Assembly: GCF_000374085.1 (NCBI RefSeq) | Contig: NZ_KB893555.1 | Span: 1 to 63,154, forward strand | DNA: 63,154 bases | Origin: Spirosoma spitsbergense DSM 19989 | Lineage (GTDB): Bacteria; Bacteroidota; Bacteroidia; Cytophagales; Spirosomataceae | Direction: 5' to 3' | In this document: piece by piece, positions 44,681 to 52,985 of the stretch | How the letters are laid out: each line of letters starts with the position of its first letter | Position numbering within the stretch: the stretch's first letter is position 1 | Program-made: the position numbers and the translations under genes | The notes under the pieces: generated by a model | Database searches by the model: none | What the model was told of the DNA's origin: nothing | What the model saw: the letters and a program-made list of their open reading frames with translations, nothing else

Positions 44681-45143
44681 CGCGCTGGATATCAACGCCG
44701 AACGACTCCGGTTCTGTCGGGAGCGGCTGGGTGTAACCCATACTATCCAGGCTACGGATGCCGACGTGACCGAACAGCTCAGCGCCATTACCAATGGCGC
44801 TATGCCGACGGTCGTTATTGACGCGACGGGTAATCTGCGGGCCATCAACACCGCCTTTGGTTACCTCGCCCACGGTGGCCGGTACGTACTGGTAGGCTTG
44901 CAGAAGGGCGATATCGGCGTCAGCCACCCCGAATTCCACAAACGGGAAGCCACCCTGATGAGCAGCCGCAACGCTACCCGGGCCGATTTCGACCACGTAA
45001 TGGCCTCAATGAAGGCAGGGCTAATTACTCCAACGACCTATATCACCCATCGTGTCGGCTTCGGGGAGGTAGCCAACGAATTTGCCAGCTGGCTCGACCC
45101 GGCAAAGGGGGTGATTAAGGCAATGGTAACAATGGGAGAATAA
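44681..45143 (+). pseudogene. Decapitated zinc alcohol dehydrogenase (C-terminal part)
   Basis: Directly after the IS1 right end an open frame continues to 45143. It encodes about 154 residues like the C-terminal half of a zinc-dependent alcohol dehydrogenase: AERLRFCRERLGVTHTI, VVIDATGNLRAINTAFGYLAHGG (Rossmann-fold end), ISHPEF-like and VGFGEVANEF. The zinc-binding N-terminal half (GHE, four-Cys loop) is missing and is not found on the other side of the element. No start codon or ribosome binding site of its own is evident. Confidence 0.82.
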
Positions 45144-45566
45144 CACCCGGAGGGGTCTGAAACCGTAAGCACATCCACCAGAATAGCGAGGTCAGCGTTC
45201 AGCTTCACGAACTTCATCGACTGATAATATCCACTACCGTATTCACGTCAGACGAGGACTTCGTGGGTAGTGCTGGCTGGACTCCCGCCTTTACTTACCG
45301 CAGCAGATCCAGCTTCCTTCAGCAGGATAACGGCCAGTTTAGCTTCTGGTGCCGATGCCGAAGGAATCGTCACGAACGTGCCGTTCCTGCGGGAAACGTC
45401 GGGGTGGCTATGGCTATCAGGTGGCTATATAATCAGTCGAAGTTGAGTGCCGGCAAACAGACCAATTCCGTAAACAATCACATTCGATACTGACTTCCGT
45501 CATTGTAGAAATGAGTTTTACTGCTAATCTTTGTTAACCCGTGCTAACTTACCCTCATTTCCAATT
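45144..45566. other. Gap with no supported gene
   Basis: 423 bp between the dehydrogenase fragment and the receiver gene. Short open stretches exist on both strands but none resembles a known protein. It may hold decayed coding sequence, given the neighbouring deletion. No operator was identified. Confidence 0.5.
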
Positions 45567-45998
45567 ATGAACCCCGCTAAAAAAGTCATTTACATGGCTG
45601 ATGATGACCCGGATGACCGCTATTTTATGCGCAAGTCATTTGAGGAGCTTGATTCGTCGGTGACCTTTGTCGAAGCCAATGATGGAGGAGGTTTATTAGA
45701 TTTGCTGGAAACATGGAGCCAGGAGCCAGCCCACCAATCTGTACATCTGATTCTACTGGATATGAACATGCCCCGGTCCAATGGGATGGAGACGTTAAAA
45801 GCCCTCAAGGCCAACCCGGCCCTCCGGCACATTCCAACGGTAATGATTTCGACCTCATCCCAACCGGATCTGGTGGCCGCAGCGTACCAGAACGGCATTA
45901 ACAGCTATATCCAAAAGCCAATGTCCTCCTTTAATCTGATGGATATCGCTCAGGCCCTCAAGGTCTGTTTTTTAGACGCTGCTGTGTATTCCGCGTAA
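45567..45998 (+). CDS. Single-domain response regulator (receiver only)
   Basis: 143 residues from the ATG at 45567; an earlier TTG at 45531 is unlikely. The whole protein is one receiver domain: acidic triad in YMADDDPDDRYFMRK, phospho-acceptor Asp in LILLDMNMPRSNG, Thr/Ser in VMISTSS, and Lys in SYIQKPMSS. There is no output domain, as in CheY-like and Rcp1-like (phytochrome-associated) receivers. No kinase is adjacent. It lies at the start of the stress and fermentation island. Confidence 0.87.
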   Translation: MNPAKKVIYMADDDPDDRYFMRKSFEELDSSVTFVEANDGGGLLDLLETWSQEPAHQSVHLILLDMNMPRSNGMETLKALKANPALRHIPTVMISTSSQPDLVAAAYQNGINSYIQKPMSSFNLMDIAQALKVCFLDAAVYSA

Positions 45999-46168
45999 GT
46001 CTCGTCCTGCACCAGACAGTTGTTTTTGCCCTGATGCGTAGGGCATAAAGGCGGAGTCTGCTGGCCCGAAGCCGGATTCACCGCGGGGTTAAATGTGCGT
46101 GTAACCATCATGAGGGCAGGTTTTCTGTACGCAAAGTAGCTACGCAATGGGGACAGGTAATTTTGTCT

Positions 46169-47005
46169 TTATGCCCGCATCACCAAAACCGGCATAGTTG
46201 CGTGGTTCAATACATCTTCGGCCACGCTACCTGATAGCAGATGTCGTATGCCCTTGTGCCCATGCGTGAACAGAACAATCAGATCGGCTTTTACATTATC
46301 GGCGTAGCAAATAATGCCTTCCGGGACGCTTTTGGCCGAACGCATGATAAGATCATAGTTGGTTATGCCATTTCCGAGGGCAAAGTCGCTTACCCATTCC
46401 CGAACAACCTCGGGGTTACGATTATCGGAAGGAGACATCACGTGTAAGAACTGGTGTAAGCCCCCTTCACCCATCCGGAACGGGTAGTGCTGAACGGTTT
46501 TTAAGTGGGCATCTACGTCCACCGCGTACACAATATTTTCGGGCTGGAAATGGGGAATACGTTGCTTTACGATCAATACCGGACAATGGGCATACCGAAC
46601 GACCTCTTCGGCATTCGATCCGAAAAGGAACTCATCCCACCCCGATGCCCCTTCGGAGGTCATCACAATCAGATCGGCCGAATACTTTGTCAGGTTCGTT
46701 ACAAGTCCCTCTCCATTCGTGATGAGGGCGGGGGTAATAGTAACGCCAGCGTAGGCTGTCTGATTGGCGAATCGCTTCAGGGCAGATTCTGCTTCCTGTT
46801 CGATTTCCCTGTATTCGGCCAAGATACTGCTCGTAGGAACCGTTGTGGCTGGCACATAAGCGTACACGGGCATCGGTAAAGGGTAGGCCACCACATGCAG
46901 GAGCGTAATGGCAGTAACTCCGGATACGCTCGCAATATCGACGGCAACCGATAAAGCTATCTCCGTATCGGGACTTAAATCCGTAGGAACAACGATCGTT
47001 TTCAT
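46169..47005 (-). CDS. Universal stress protein, two Usp domains
   Basis: 278 residues with tandem UspA domains. The first opens MKTIVVPTDLSPDTEIALSV and contains DLIVMTSEGASGWDEFLFGS followed by CPVLIVKQ. The second ends DLIVLFTHGHKGIRHLLSGS and MPVLVMRA. The G-2x-G-9x-G(S/T) ATP-binding pattern is recognisable only in part, in the second domain. It is a soluble stress protein with no known enzyme activity. The 5' region has a perfect CCTGA-N6-TCAGG dyad 55 bp (centre to centre) upstream of a TTGCTTTG element, suggesting co-regulation with the usp gene at 48894. Confidence 0.88.
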   Translation of the reverse strand: MKTIVVPTDLSPDTEIALSVAVDIASVSGVTAITLLHVVAYPLPMPVYAYVPATTVPTSSILAEYREIEQEAESALKRFANQTAYAGVTITPALITNGEGLVTNLTKYSADLIVMTSEGASGWDEFLFGSNAEEVVRYAHCPVLIVKQRIPHFQPENIVYAVDVDAHLKTVQHYPFRMGEGGLHQFLHVMSPSDNRNPEVVREWVSDFALGNGITNYDLIMRSAKSVPEGIICYADNVKADLIVLFTHGHKGIRHLLSGSVAEDVLNHATMPVLVMRA

Positions 47006-47031
47006 AGTTGGCTATAGTAGATTCTGTACGA

Positions 47032-47039
47032 CAAAGCAA
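47032..47039 (-). promoter_or_regulatory. Possible -7 element of the usp gene at 46169
   Basis: Minus-strand TTGCTTTG, one mismatch from TAnnTTTG, 26 bp upstream of the start codon. It is 55 bp from the dyad at 47083-47098. Confidence 0.4.
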
Positions 47040-47059
47040 CAGATTCAGCGCTTTTTGAA

Positions 47060-47493
47060 CTATGATGATGAATAGCAAACACCCTGATTATCATCAGGTG
47101 TTACTTGTTTTTGTATAAATTTCGTAGCGGAGGCCGCAGGGAAAAATCCGCATGTATGATCGTAAAAACACCCGGAAACAATGAACAGCCGGGAGATCAA
47201 TAAGCCAATGACAAGACCGAACAGCGTGGTATAGATTAGTTTGGTGTACCTGGCTAACCAACCGGGTAAATAGATATCAAATTTATCGTTGGCAGCATCT
47301 GAATACTTTCGTGCCATCAACGTCAGCGGGCATGTCTCGTTGAACGCGACCAAAACGACGCCTTCCGTGATGACAGGCCCTGCGCACACCCACTCGCGTT
47401 GGTGATACCCGCGTAGAAGAGACAAAAAATCATTCCATTGAAAAATACCCAGATCGCCGTATGGCTGATTTTAATAAAGATGAGCCTGGTCAT
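47060..47493 (-). pseudogene. Small integral membrane protein, apparently frameshifted
   Basis: From an ATG at 47493 the minus strand encodes MTRLIFIKISHTAIWVFFNG and FCLFYAGITN, then soon runs into unrelated sequence. The frame one base over continues with REWVCAGPVITEGVVLVAF, CPLTLMARKYSD and two more hydrophobic segments (LIYTTLFGLVIGLLISRLF) to 47060. Together they resemble a DUF2784-like family of about 110-residue proteins with three to four helices and a conserved CPLT motif. A 1-nt indel near 47400 is the simplest explanation. A sequencing error cannot be excluded, and translation of the second half from an internal start is possible. Confidence 0.6.
47083..47098. promoter_or_regulatory. 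Crp/Fnr-type dyad upstream of the usp gene at 46169
   Basis: CCTGATTATCATCAGG is a perfect palindrome with the TGA-N6-TCA core. Its centre (47090.5) is 55 bp from the centre of the -7-like element, two helical turns further than in the other three promoters of this set. Confidence 0.6.
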
Positions 47494-47586
47494 CAGTTCT
47501 TTTTAGGTTAGTAGCATTCCGCCCCTCCTGTCCGCCGATTGGTCCAAAACTGGACGTTTGGAGAGAATGGCGGCAATAGTGCCTAA

Positions 47587-48723
47587 TTATAAGCCCGGAT
47601 GCCACCGGCTATATATGTCCCGATAGACCTGTATGGCACCGGCGTCGTCTATATCCAGTACGCTGTAGGTAATCAGAATGGGTATCCTGTTGGGCAGCGC
47701 TACTGTTTTAGGGCTGCCATTTATGGGGCAATTCGTCAGATAATCGGTGGCAAAGCGGGTTTGTCCAAGCAGCAAATTCGCCAGTTCAGCAGGCTTTTCG
47801 ACCCGAATGCAGCCGTGGCTCAAAAACCGATTCTCGCGCGCAAAAAGCGGCCGGGCGTTGGTGTCATGCAGGTAAATATCGTACGGGCTGGTAACATTGA
47901 ACTTCAGCAGACCCAGCGCGTTATCACAGCCCGTCGATTGCCGAAGCCGGTACGGGAATGAAGATATGGGTGCTGACCAGTTTACCCGTGCCGGGGCAAC
48001 AACCTGTCCTTTGGCGTCGATCACCTGTAGGTTCATGGCCTCCAGCGTAGCCGCCGGGTTGCGCCGGATTTTGGGCAGCAATTCCCGGACCATGATGGAG
48101 CGGGGTACGTTCCAGTAGGGATAAACAACCACGCTGGGTACAAAGGCGGTAAAATTCGGGGTTGGGGTGTCTGGTTTACCCACAATGATCCGACTGCTGA
48201 GCAGGGTGTTTCCCTGCCGGTCAACAACCCGGAGCGTGGCCGATGGACTATTGATCAGGATGCGTTTGTCGGCGGAAAAACGGTTGAGCCAGCGGTAGGT
48301 ATTCAGCGTTTCCTGCACCTGTTCGATGGTCAGCGAATCGCTCATGTAATCGTCCACCAGACAGCGCATGCAGTAAGCAGTCAACTGCCGATAATTTCGG
48401 TCGTGCGATTCCAGTGAATCCAGCAGTGAACCCCACTCGGCTCCGGCCAGAAACTGGTGTACGAGTCGGTTGATCCGGGTCGTATCGAGTTGCTCCGGTA
48501 CGCCCTGATAGCTCATATGGCGGGGCGTATGGCCGTAAACAACCGCCGTAAAATAGCGCAACAGACAGGCTGCGTCCGGGTTAGGGCACACTTTACTCAT
48601 AGATGCATCAACGGCCCCAATCGACTGGGCGTAGTTACTCAGCCGTTCCCAGCTGGTAGTCGGTTGGGCACCGGCGGTAGCCGATAGCAGGCACAAAAGC
48701 GAATAAACTAGACGATAGCGCAT
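47587..48723 (-). CDS. L,D-transpeptidase (YkuD domain)
   Basis: 378 residues from the ATG at 48723 (signal MRYRLVYSLLCLLSATAGAQ). An N-terminal alpha-helical region of about 130 residues, with a few Cys, precedes the YkuD domain (about 165-370). This has the catalytic motif FLSHGCIRVEKP with the active-site Cys, and upstream TPTPNF and VVYPYWNVP landmarks. Such enzymes form 3-3 cross-links in peptidoglycan or attach proteins to it. The gene is transcribed away from the second usp gene; the shared 170-bp region contains the dyads at 48777 and 48821. Confidence 0.86.
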   Translation of the reverse strand: MRYRLVYSLLCLLSATAGAQPTTSWERLSNYAQSIGAVDASMSKVCPNPDAACLLRYFTAVVYGHTPRHMSYQGVPEQLDTTRINRLVHQFLAGAEWGSLLDSLESHDRNYRQLTAYCMRCLVDDYMSDSLTIEQVQETLNTYRWLNRFSADKRILINSPSATLRVVDRQGNTLLSSRIIVGKPDTPTPNFTAFVPSVVVYPYWNVPRSIMVRELLPKIRRNPAATLEAMNLQVIDAKGQVVAPARVNWSAPISSFPYRLRQSTGCDNALGLLKFNVTSPYDIYLHDTNARPLFARENRFLSHGCIRVEKPAELANLLLGQTRFATDYLTNCPINGSPKTVALPNRIPILITYSVLDIDDAGAIQVYRDIYSRWHPGL

Positions 48724-48776
48724 GGAATCAGAGCCGTTTAACAAATGTAAAGGTGCGGCCTGACAGCCTGCAAACG

Positions 48777-48791
48777 CCTGATATTAGTCAG
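48777..48791 (+). promoter_or_regulatory. Crp/Fnr-type dyad, distal site, usp gene at 48894
   Basis: CCTGATATTAGTCAG with the TGA-N6-TCA core centred at 48784.5, which is 77 bp upstream of the -7 element centre and 44 bp from the proximal site. It could also serve the divergent L,D-transpeptidase gene. Confidence 0.6.
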
Positions 48792-48820
48792 TTGTCCACT
48801 ATAAATCAATCAGTTCTACG

Positions 48821-48834
48821 CCTGATCTTAGTCA
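48821..48834 (+). promoter_or_regulatory. Crp/Fnr-type dyad, proximal site, usp gene at 48894
   Basis: CCTGATCTTAGTCA, TGA-N6-TCA core centred at 48828.5, exactly 33 bp upstream of the centre of TAGTTTTG. This is about -40, the place of a class II activator. Confidence 0.7.
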
Positions 48835-48857
48835 TTTTTCGGGCTAAGGAAACGAGT

Positions 48858-48865
48858 TAGTTTTG
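48858..48865 (+). promoter_or_regulatory. -7 element of the usp gene at 48894
   Basis: TAGTTTTG, an exact TAnnTTTG match, 28 bp upstream of the start codon. Confidence 0.65.
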
Positions 48866-48893
48866 CTAAACAACCTCCGAAACTTCTGCGCAT

Positions 48894-49715
48894 ATGAAAA
48901 CGATTGCTGTTGCTACCGACCTTACACCGAATGGGAATAGGGCGGCCCATTTTGCCCTACAACTCGCCCACACCCAACGGGCCAGTTTACTGTTGATCAA
49001 TGTGTTCCATTTCTGGCCACTCAATCCCGCAGAAACCGGCGGGGATTTTCCGCTCAGCGCTCAAGCCATGCACGACGACAGCCAGCGGGCACTAAAACAC
49101 CTGGCCAGGGAGTTGCATGGACGCTACGGCAATGAGGTGACTATTCGTTGCCTGACCCGGCAGGGGCACCCGATACCTGCCATTCTGGAGGCTGCCCAGG
49201 ATGAGCATGTTGACCTGCTGATTATGTCTACCGTTGGGTCAGCCCCGCAAAGTGCCCAGATAATGGGGAGCGTAGCCTCCGACATGGTGACCAAGACCCA
49301 CGTACCGTTGCTGCTCGTTCCGCCATCGACGGACTATGCCGCCATTAACAACGTCGTGCTGGGTATTGACCTCGATCTTGCTCCCAACGCCGTCGTTTTC
49401 GACACGACCCTCCACTTTGCCCGGCAGTTTGGCTGCGCGATCAATGTACTCTGTGTTCATGATAATCCGGCGGACACGGCTGTTCAACATCGGGCCGAGC
49501 ATATCCGTCATCTGATGGCCACCGTCCCTCATACGCTGACGATCCTGCCCGGTTCAAAAGTATATGACCTGCTCCTGACGTTTGCCCATCGGAACAAAGC
49601 GGATCTGATTATAATGTTACCGCAGGCCCACAACTGGTTACGGCAGATTTTTGTGGATGGCGAAACGCAGCGCATGGCCCGGTTAACGGATATTCCCCTA
49701 TTAGCTATTGTCTGA
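48894..49715 (+). CDS. Universal stress protein, two Usp domains
   Basis: 273 residues with tandem UspA domains. The first starts MKTIAVATDLTPNGNRAAHF and contains DLLIMSTVGSAPQSAQIMGS and VPLLLVPP. The second spans about 145-273 (NNVVLGIDLDLAPNAVVF to PLLAIV). It resembles the other usp product (46169) in layout but differs in sequence. It is preceded by two regulatory dyads and a matched -7 element, and followed by a bidirectional terminator. It probably belongs to the same stress or low-oxygen response as ldhA and the phosphoketolase operon. Confidence 0.88.
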   Translation: MKTIAVATDLTPNGNRAAHFALQLAHTQRASLLLINVFHFWPLNPAETGGDFPLSAQAMHDDSQRALKHLARELHGRYGNEVTIRCLTRQGHPIPAILEAAQDEHVDLLIMSTVGSAPQSAQIMGSVASDMVTKTHVPLLLVPPSTDYAAINNVVLGIDLDLAPNAVVFDTTLHFARQFGCAINVLCVHDNPADTAVQHRAEHIRHLMATVPHTLTILPGSKVYDLLLTFAHRNKADLIIMLPQAHNWLRQIFVDGETQRMARLTDIPLLAIV

Positions 49716-49790
49716 TGTTGCGGAGCGACTATCGTTAAGGATAAACGGATAGCTGGCCTCCCCTATTGACTGCGCCTGATTTGACACAGA

Positions 49791-49827
49791 AAAGACCAGC
49801 CCCGAACTGATTCGGTGGCTGGCCTTT
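49791..49827. terminator. Bidirectional terminator between convergent genes
   Basis: The stem is AAAGACCAGCC (49791-49801) / GGCTGGCCTTT (49817-49827) with one A:C mismatch, extended by CCGAA/TTCGG. It lies between the usp gene (plus) and the small basic protein gene (minus). T-rich tracts are short on both sides. Confidence 0.7.
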
Positions 49828-49856
49828 ATGCTACATTAGCCACTGTTTACCTCCGT

Positions 49857-50012
49857 TTACTTTGCTCCTTTTTTAGCTTTAGGAGTCAAATCCAGCGGAC
49901 CAATACCTGACTCGTTCTGTTCATACTTGGGTACTTTGGGAGCCCCATGCACCTTGGCGGCTTTCGTCGCTACCTTTTTGATGTTCTTGTTCTTCTTCTC
50001 CTCGTGTGCCAT
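49857..50012 (-). CDS. Small lysine-rich protein, 51 aa
   Basis: This short frame begins with ATG at 50012 and ends with TAA at 49857. The product begins MAHEEKKNKNIKKVATKAAK and continues with a Pro/Gly-containing part (GAPKVPKYEQNESGIGPLDL) and a basic C-terminus (TPKAKKGAK). It is strongly basic with no hydrophobic segment. A purine-rich GGAG-like ribosome binding site is not obvious upstream. Small basic proteins of this kind are often nucleic-acid-associated or stress-induced in Bacteroidota, but I do not recognise a family. The context (stress island, terminator just downstream) supports a real gene. Confidence 0.6.
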   Translation of the reverse strand: MAHEEKKNKNIKKVATKAAKVHGAPKVPKYEQNESGIGPLDLTPKAKKGAK

Positions 50013-50208
50013 GATGTTGGGTTTAACAGGTTTAAGAGTATAACACTAACCAGTCTAAAACGCTTTAATTTAGCGTCGGATCATACCCGAAATACGCCCG
50101 GCAGTGTGCGCTGACGCCAGGCTAAGGGAGTCAATAGTACCGGTTTGTTCTGGTCGATATCTGTTAATCTGCCACTGGTAGTAGCTGAAACCGTCCCTAC
50201 TACGGCTG

Positions 50209-51249
50209 CTACTCGTTGGTGAGAATCACTTTCAGCGCTTTTTCTCTGGCGGCATGCTCAAACGTATCATAAGCCTGCAGGATATCGTTCAGGGCAAAAT
50301 GGTGCGTGATCAATTTCGTTCCATCCAGTTTGTGGGAGAGTACCGTTTTCATCAGCATAGGCGTGGTAACGGTGTCGACAAGGCGGGTTGTGATGGTGAT
50401 ATTTTTAGACCAGAGCGTTTCCAGATGAAGCTCAACCGGTTTGCCATGAACGCCTACATTCGCAACGCACCCGCCGGGGGCAATAACGGCGGTACATAAT
50501 TCGAACGTAGCCGGGATGCCCACTGCTTCGACGGCGACATCGGCACCCACGTTTTCCGTCAGGCTGAATACCGCACTGATCGCATCTTCCTCCTGGCTGT
50601 TGATGGTGTGTGTAGCCCCCAGTGCCTTGGCAGCCTGCAGCCGGTTATCGTCTATATCAATCATAATCAGCCTGGCCGGTGCGTAAAACTGCGCGGTGAG
50701 CAATACGGCTAAGCCGATAGGTCCGGCCCCCACGATCACGACTGTATCTCCCGGTTTTACCTGCCCGTTCAACACCCCACATTCAAACCCGGTCGGGAGG
50801 ATATCACTCAGCATCACAACGGCATCATCGTCGGCCTGTTCGGGTATGTGGTACAAGCTGGTATCGGCAAACGGGATCCGGACGTATTCGGCCTGTGTCC
50901 CGTCAATCAGGTGACCCAGTATCCACCCGCCCTGGTCGCAGTGGGAATACATCCCCTTTCGACAATAGGCACATTTTCCGCAGGAGGATATGCAGGAAAT
51001 CAGGACCTTATCTCCTTTTTGAAACGTAGTCACGGCGGACCCAACGTCTTCAACAATTCCTATTCCTTCGTGCCCTAATATCCGGCCATCCGTCACTTCC
51101 GGCAGATCGCCTTTCAGGATGTGCAGATCGGTTCCGCAGATCGTGGTTTTATAAATTTTCACAATGGCATCCGTAGGCTGCTGTAAAACGGGAGTCGGCT
51201 TCTCTTCCCAGGACTTTTTCCCGGGACCATGATAGACTAATGCGTTCAT
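50209..51249 (-). CDS. Zinc-dependent alcohol dehydrogenase
   Basis: 346 residues from the ATG at 51249; the ORF extension upstream is not needed. Catalytic zinc ligands are in TTICGTDLH and ILGHEGIGIV, and the structural zinc loop in SSCGKCAYCRKGMYSHC has its four Cys. The nucleotide-binding glycine motif is VIVGAGPIGLAV. The family interconverts alcohols and aldehydes with NAD(P)H, in this setting probably as a fermentative redox valve. It has a good copy of the features missing from the broken dehydrogenase at 44681. It follows a small hypothetical gene by about 120 bp, in a run with ldhA. Confidence 0.9.
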   Translation of the reverse strand: MNALVYHGPGKKSWEEKPTPVLQQPTDAIVKIYKTTICGTDLHILKGDLPEVTDGRILGHEGIGIVEDVGSAVTTFQKGDKVLISCISSCGKCAYCRKGMYSHCDQGGWILGHLIDGTQAEYVRIPFADTSLYHIPEQADDDAVVMLSDILPTGFECGVLNGQVKPGDTVVIVGAGPIGLAVLLTAQFYAPARLIMIDIDDNRLQAAKALGATHTINSQEEDAISAVFSLTENVGADVAVEAVGIPATFELCTAVIAPGGCVANVGVHGKPVELHLETLWSKNITITTRLVDTVTTPMLMKTVLSHKLDGTKLITHHFALNDILQAYDTFEHAAREKALKVILTNE

Positions 51250-51370
51250 TTTTTTATGAGATATACTGTTATAAAATGTATTTACCCCGCCCCGCCCCCG
51301 TCTTCCCAACGCCTAAAAAAAGGCTTCGGGAGAGGGAGAAACCCGTACGCCCGGCAGGGCTGAACCAGTG

Positions 51371-51652
51371 CTAAAGAGGATTGGAATGCGCCGGATTGGC
51401 TGAGCGAATCTTCAGGCCAAAGTGATGGGGCTGAACAAAGCGTAGTGTGTTATCCATCAGCCGGGCTGGCTCCCAGGTCGGGCCACTGCCAAAAAGCTCA
51501 TGGTGTACCCAGATTGTTTCGCCCTGACGAATCGGGCCCGTTTCGTGCATGGTAGGATCAGCGGGATCACTCACCCATTCCGTATCTTCAGTAGCCTGAC
51601 AGGGCAAGATAAATCCGTCGGTAATCAATTCCTGTTGCGTTTTATGTACCAT
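51371..51652 (-). CDS. Hypothetical protein, 93 aa
   Basis: Start chosen at the ATG at 51652 (MVHKTQQELITDGFILPCQ), which leaves 93 residues; a 34-residue upstream extension looks less like coding sequence. The product is hydrophilic, with no signal or membrane segment. It contains TEWVSDPADPTMHETGPI, WVHHELFGSGPTWEPARL and FVQPHHFGLKI, with several His and Trp residues. I do not recognise the family. It lies between ldhA and the alcohol dehydrogenase gene on the same strand, so may be co-transcribed with them. Confidence 0.6.
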   Translation of the reverse strand: MVHKTQQELITDGFILPCQATEDTEWVSDPADPTMHETGPIRQGETIWVHHELFGSGPTWEPARLMDNTLRFVQPHHFGLKIRSANPAHSNPL

Positions 51653-51811
51653 AGTCAGTTTATTCAACAAGCGAATGAACAAGGCGTATTTGCCGGAATC
51701 CGTACTGCTGTGCTGGATACCGTAAAGCTGGGTGATTATTTGCAGGTGAAACATGATGCAGGTCAGGCGATCGTGTGCTCATGGTCAGGTATTCCCCCAC
51801 CTGGGCCATCC

Positions 51812-52807
51812 TCACCCAACCACAACGGCATCGGCAGGCAGGCGTTCCTGCTCCAGGTAGGTCAGGTTATTAAGCGTTGTGTGGGCGATCTGCGCCATCG
51901 CTTCGTGGGTGAAAAAGCCCTGATGCGACGTGACCAGTACGTTTGGAGAGTGCGTCAGGGTATCCAGATCGGCATCAGGCATTGATTTATTAGACCAGTC
52001 ACTGAAAAAGAATTCGTCTTCCAGTTCGTACACGTCAATACCCAGCGCCCCCAGCCTGCCGCTCTGCAAAGCCGTCAGAACAGCATGCGTATCCAGCAAA
52101 CCACCCCGACTGGTGTTGATCAGATACGCGCCGGATTTCATCCGGGCCAGCGCGGCAACGTCTATCAAATGGTGCGTTTCGGACGTAAGCGGACAGTGCA
52201 GTGAGATAACATCCGCTTCGGACAGTAGCTCATTCAGGGGCAGATACTCCACACCAAGCTCCTGCAAAACCGCCGATTTCACCTTGTCATAAGCCAGCAC
52301 ACGGCACCCAAAGCCGAGCATGATGCGGGCAAAGGCCTGACCGATTTTTCCGGTACCAATTACCCCAATCCGCTTACCGTAGAGATCAAATCCCATCAGG
52401 CCATCGAGCGTAAAGTCATTCTGGCTGGTTCGCTGGTAAGCCAGGTGCGTCTTCCGGTTTAAGGTCATCAGCAACGCCACCGCATGTTCAGCAACGGAAT
52501 GGGGCGAGTAAGTGGGTACGCGCAAAATAAGAATACCCAGCTCTTTGGCCGTTGTCAGATCAACCTGATTGTAACCGGTACACCGTAGGGCCACAATCCG
52601 GATTCCCTGGTCAGCAAGTGCCTTTAAGGTGGCACGAGTGAGGTGATCGTTCACAAAAACGCACACCGCCTGATGCCCGGCCGCCAGCTTAACGGTTTCT
52701 GACGTAAGCGTCTGGAGCAGAAATGTGAGCTGATGCCGTTGATTGCTGTTGGCGGCTTCCAGGAAAGGTTGTTCGTACGGCTGACAGCTAAAGAAAGCGA
52801 TGATCAT
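51812..52807 (-). CDS. ldhA: D-lactate dehydrogenase (2-hydroxyacid dehydrogenase, LdhA type)
   Basis: 331 residues. The NAD-binding motif is GVIGTGKIGQAFARI (about 149-163). Catalytic residues of D-2-hydroxyacid dehydrogenases are seen as Arg in NTSRGGLLD, Glu in DVYELEDEF and His in SHQGFFTHEA. The sequence MIIAFFSCQPYEQPFL and the overall layout are those of LdhA-type enzymes, which reduce pyruvate to D-lactate to regenerate NAD+. The promoter region has a TGA-N6-TCA dyad 33 bp upstream of TACCTTTG. It is divergent from the acetate kinase/phosphoketolase operon, sharing a 290-bp control region. Confidence 0.9.
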   Translation of the reverse strand: MIIAFFSCQPYEQPFLEAANSNQRHQLTFLLQTLTSETVKLAAGHQAVCVFVNDHLTRATLKALADQGIRIVALRCTGYNQVDLTTAKELGILILRVPTYSPHSVAEHAVALLMTLNRKTHLAYQRTSQNDFTLDGLMGFDLYGKRIGVIGTGKIGQAFARIMLGFGCRVLAYDKVKSAVLQELGVEYLPLNELLSEADVISLHCPLTSETHHLIDVAALARMKSGAYLINTSRGGLLDTHAVLTALQSGRLGALGIDVYELEDEFFFSDWSNKSMPDADLDTLTHSPNVLVTSHQGFFTHEAMAQIAHTTLNNLTYLEQERLPADAVVVG

Positions 52808-52845
52808 ACATGAGTCAGGCTAGTGATTCTATAAAGGTAATGACT

Positions 52846-52853
52846 CAAAGGTA
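52846..52853 (-). promoter_or_regulatory. -7 element of ldhA
   Basis: Minus-strand TACCTTTG, an exact TAnnTTTG match, 38 bp upstream of the ldhA start. Its centre is 33 bp from the dyad centred at 52882.5. Confidence 0.65.
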
Positions 52854-52856
52854 AAC

Positions 52857-52908
52857 GTAACTGTCATGCTCCACCATGACATCAGTCACGGATGAGCATG
52901 ACAGTTAC
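52857..52908. promoter_or_regulatory. Long dyad with Crp/Fnr-type core upstream of ldhA
   Basis: A perfect 15-bp inverted repeat, GTAACTGTCATGCTC (52857-52871) with its complement (52894-52908), is centred at 52882.5. The same centre is shared by TGACATCAGTCA (52877-52888, TGA-N6-TCA). The nested symmetry suggests an operator, but a hairpin in RNA is also possible. Confidence 0.6.
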
Positions 52909-52985
52909 CGGGTTTTACTGTACTGGCAAACCGGATGAATTACCCGTCAACCTGAAGCAACTCCTGGTAAATCATCATATCGAGA

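Noticed and set aside
45263..45493. 76-codon plus-strand frame in the gap before the receiver gene
   Set aside because: Low-complexity, Arg/Ser-rich composition with no family likeness; looks like decayed or non-coding sequence.
45950..46147. Minus-strand frame of 65 codons with two Cys, between the receiver and usp genes
   Set aside because: It overlaps the end of the receiver gene, has no family resemblance, and only half of it lies in free sequence; coding is not supported.
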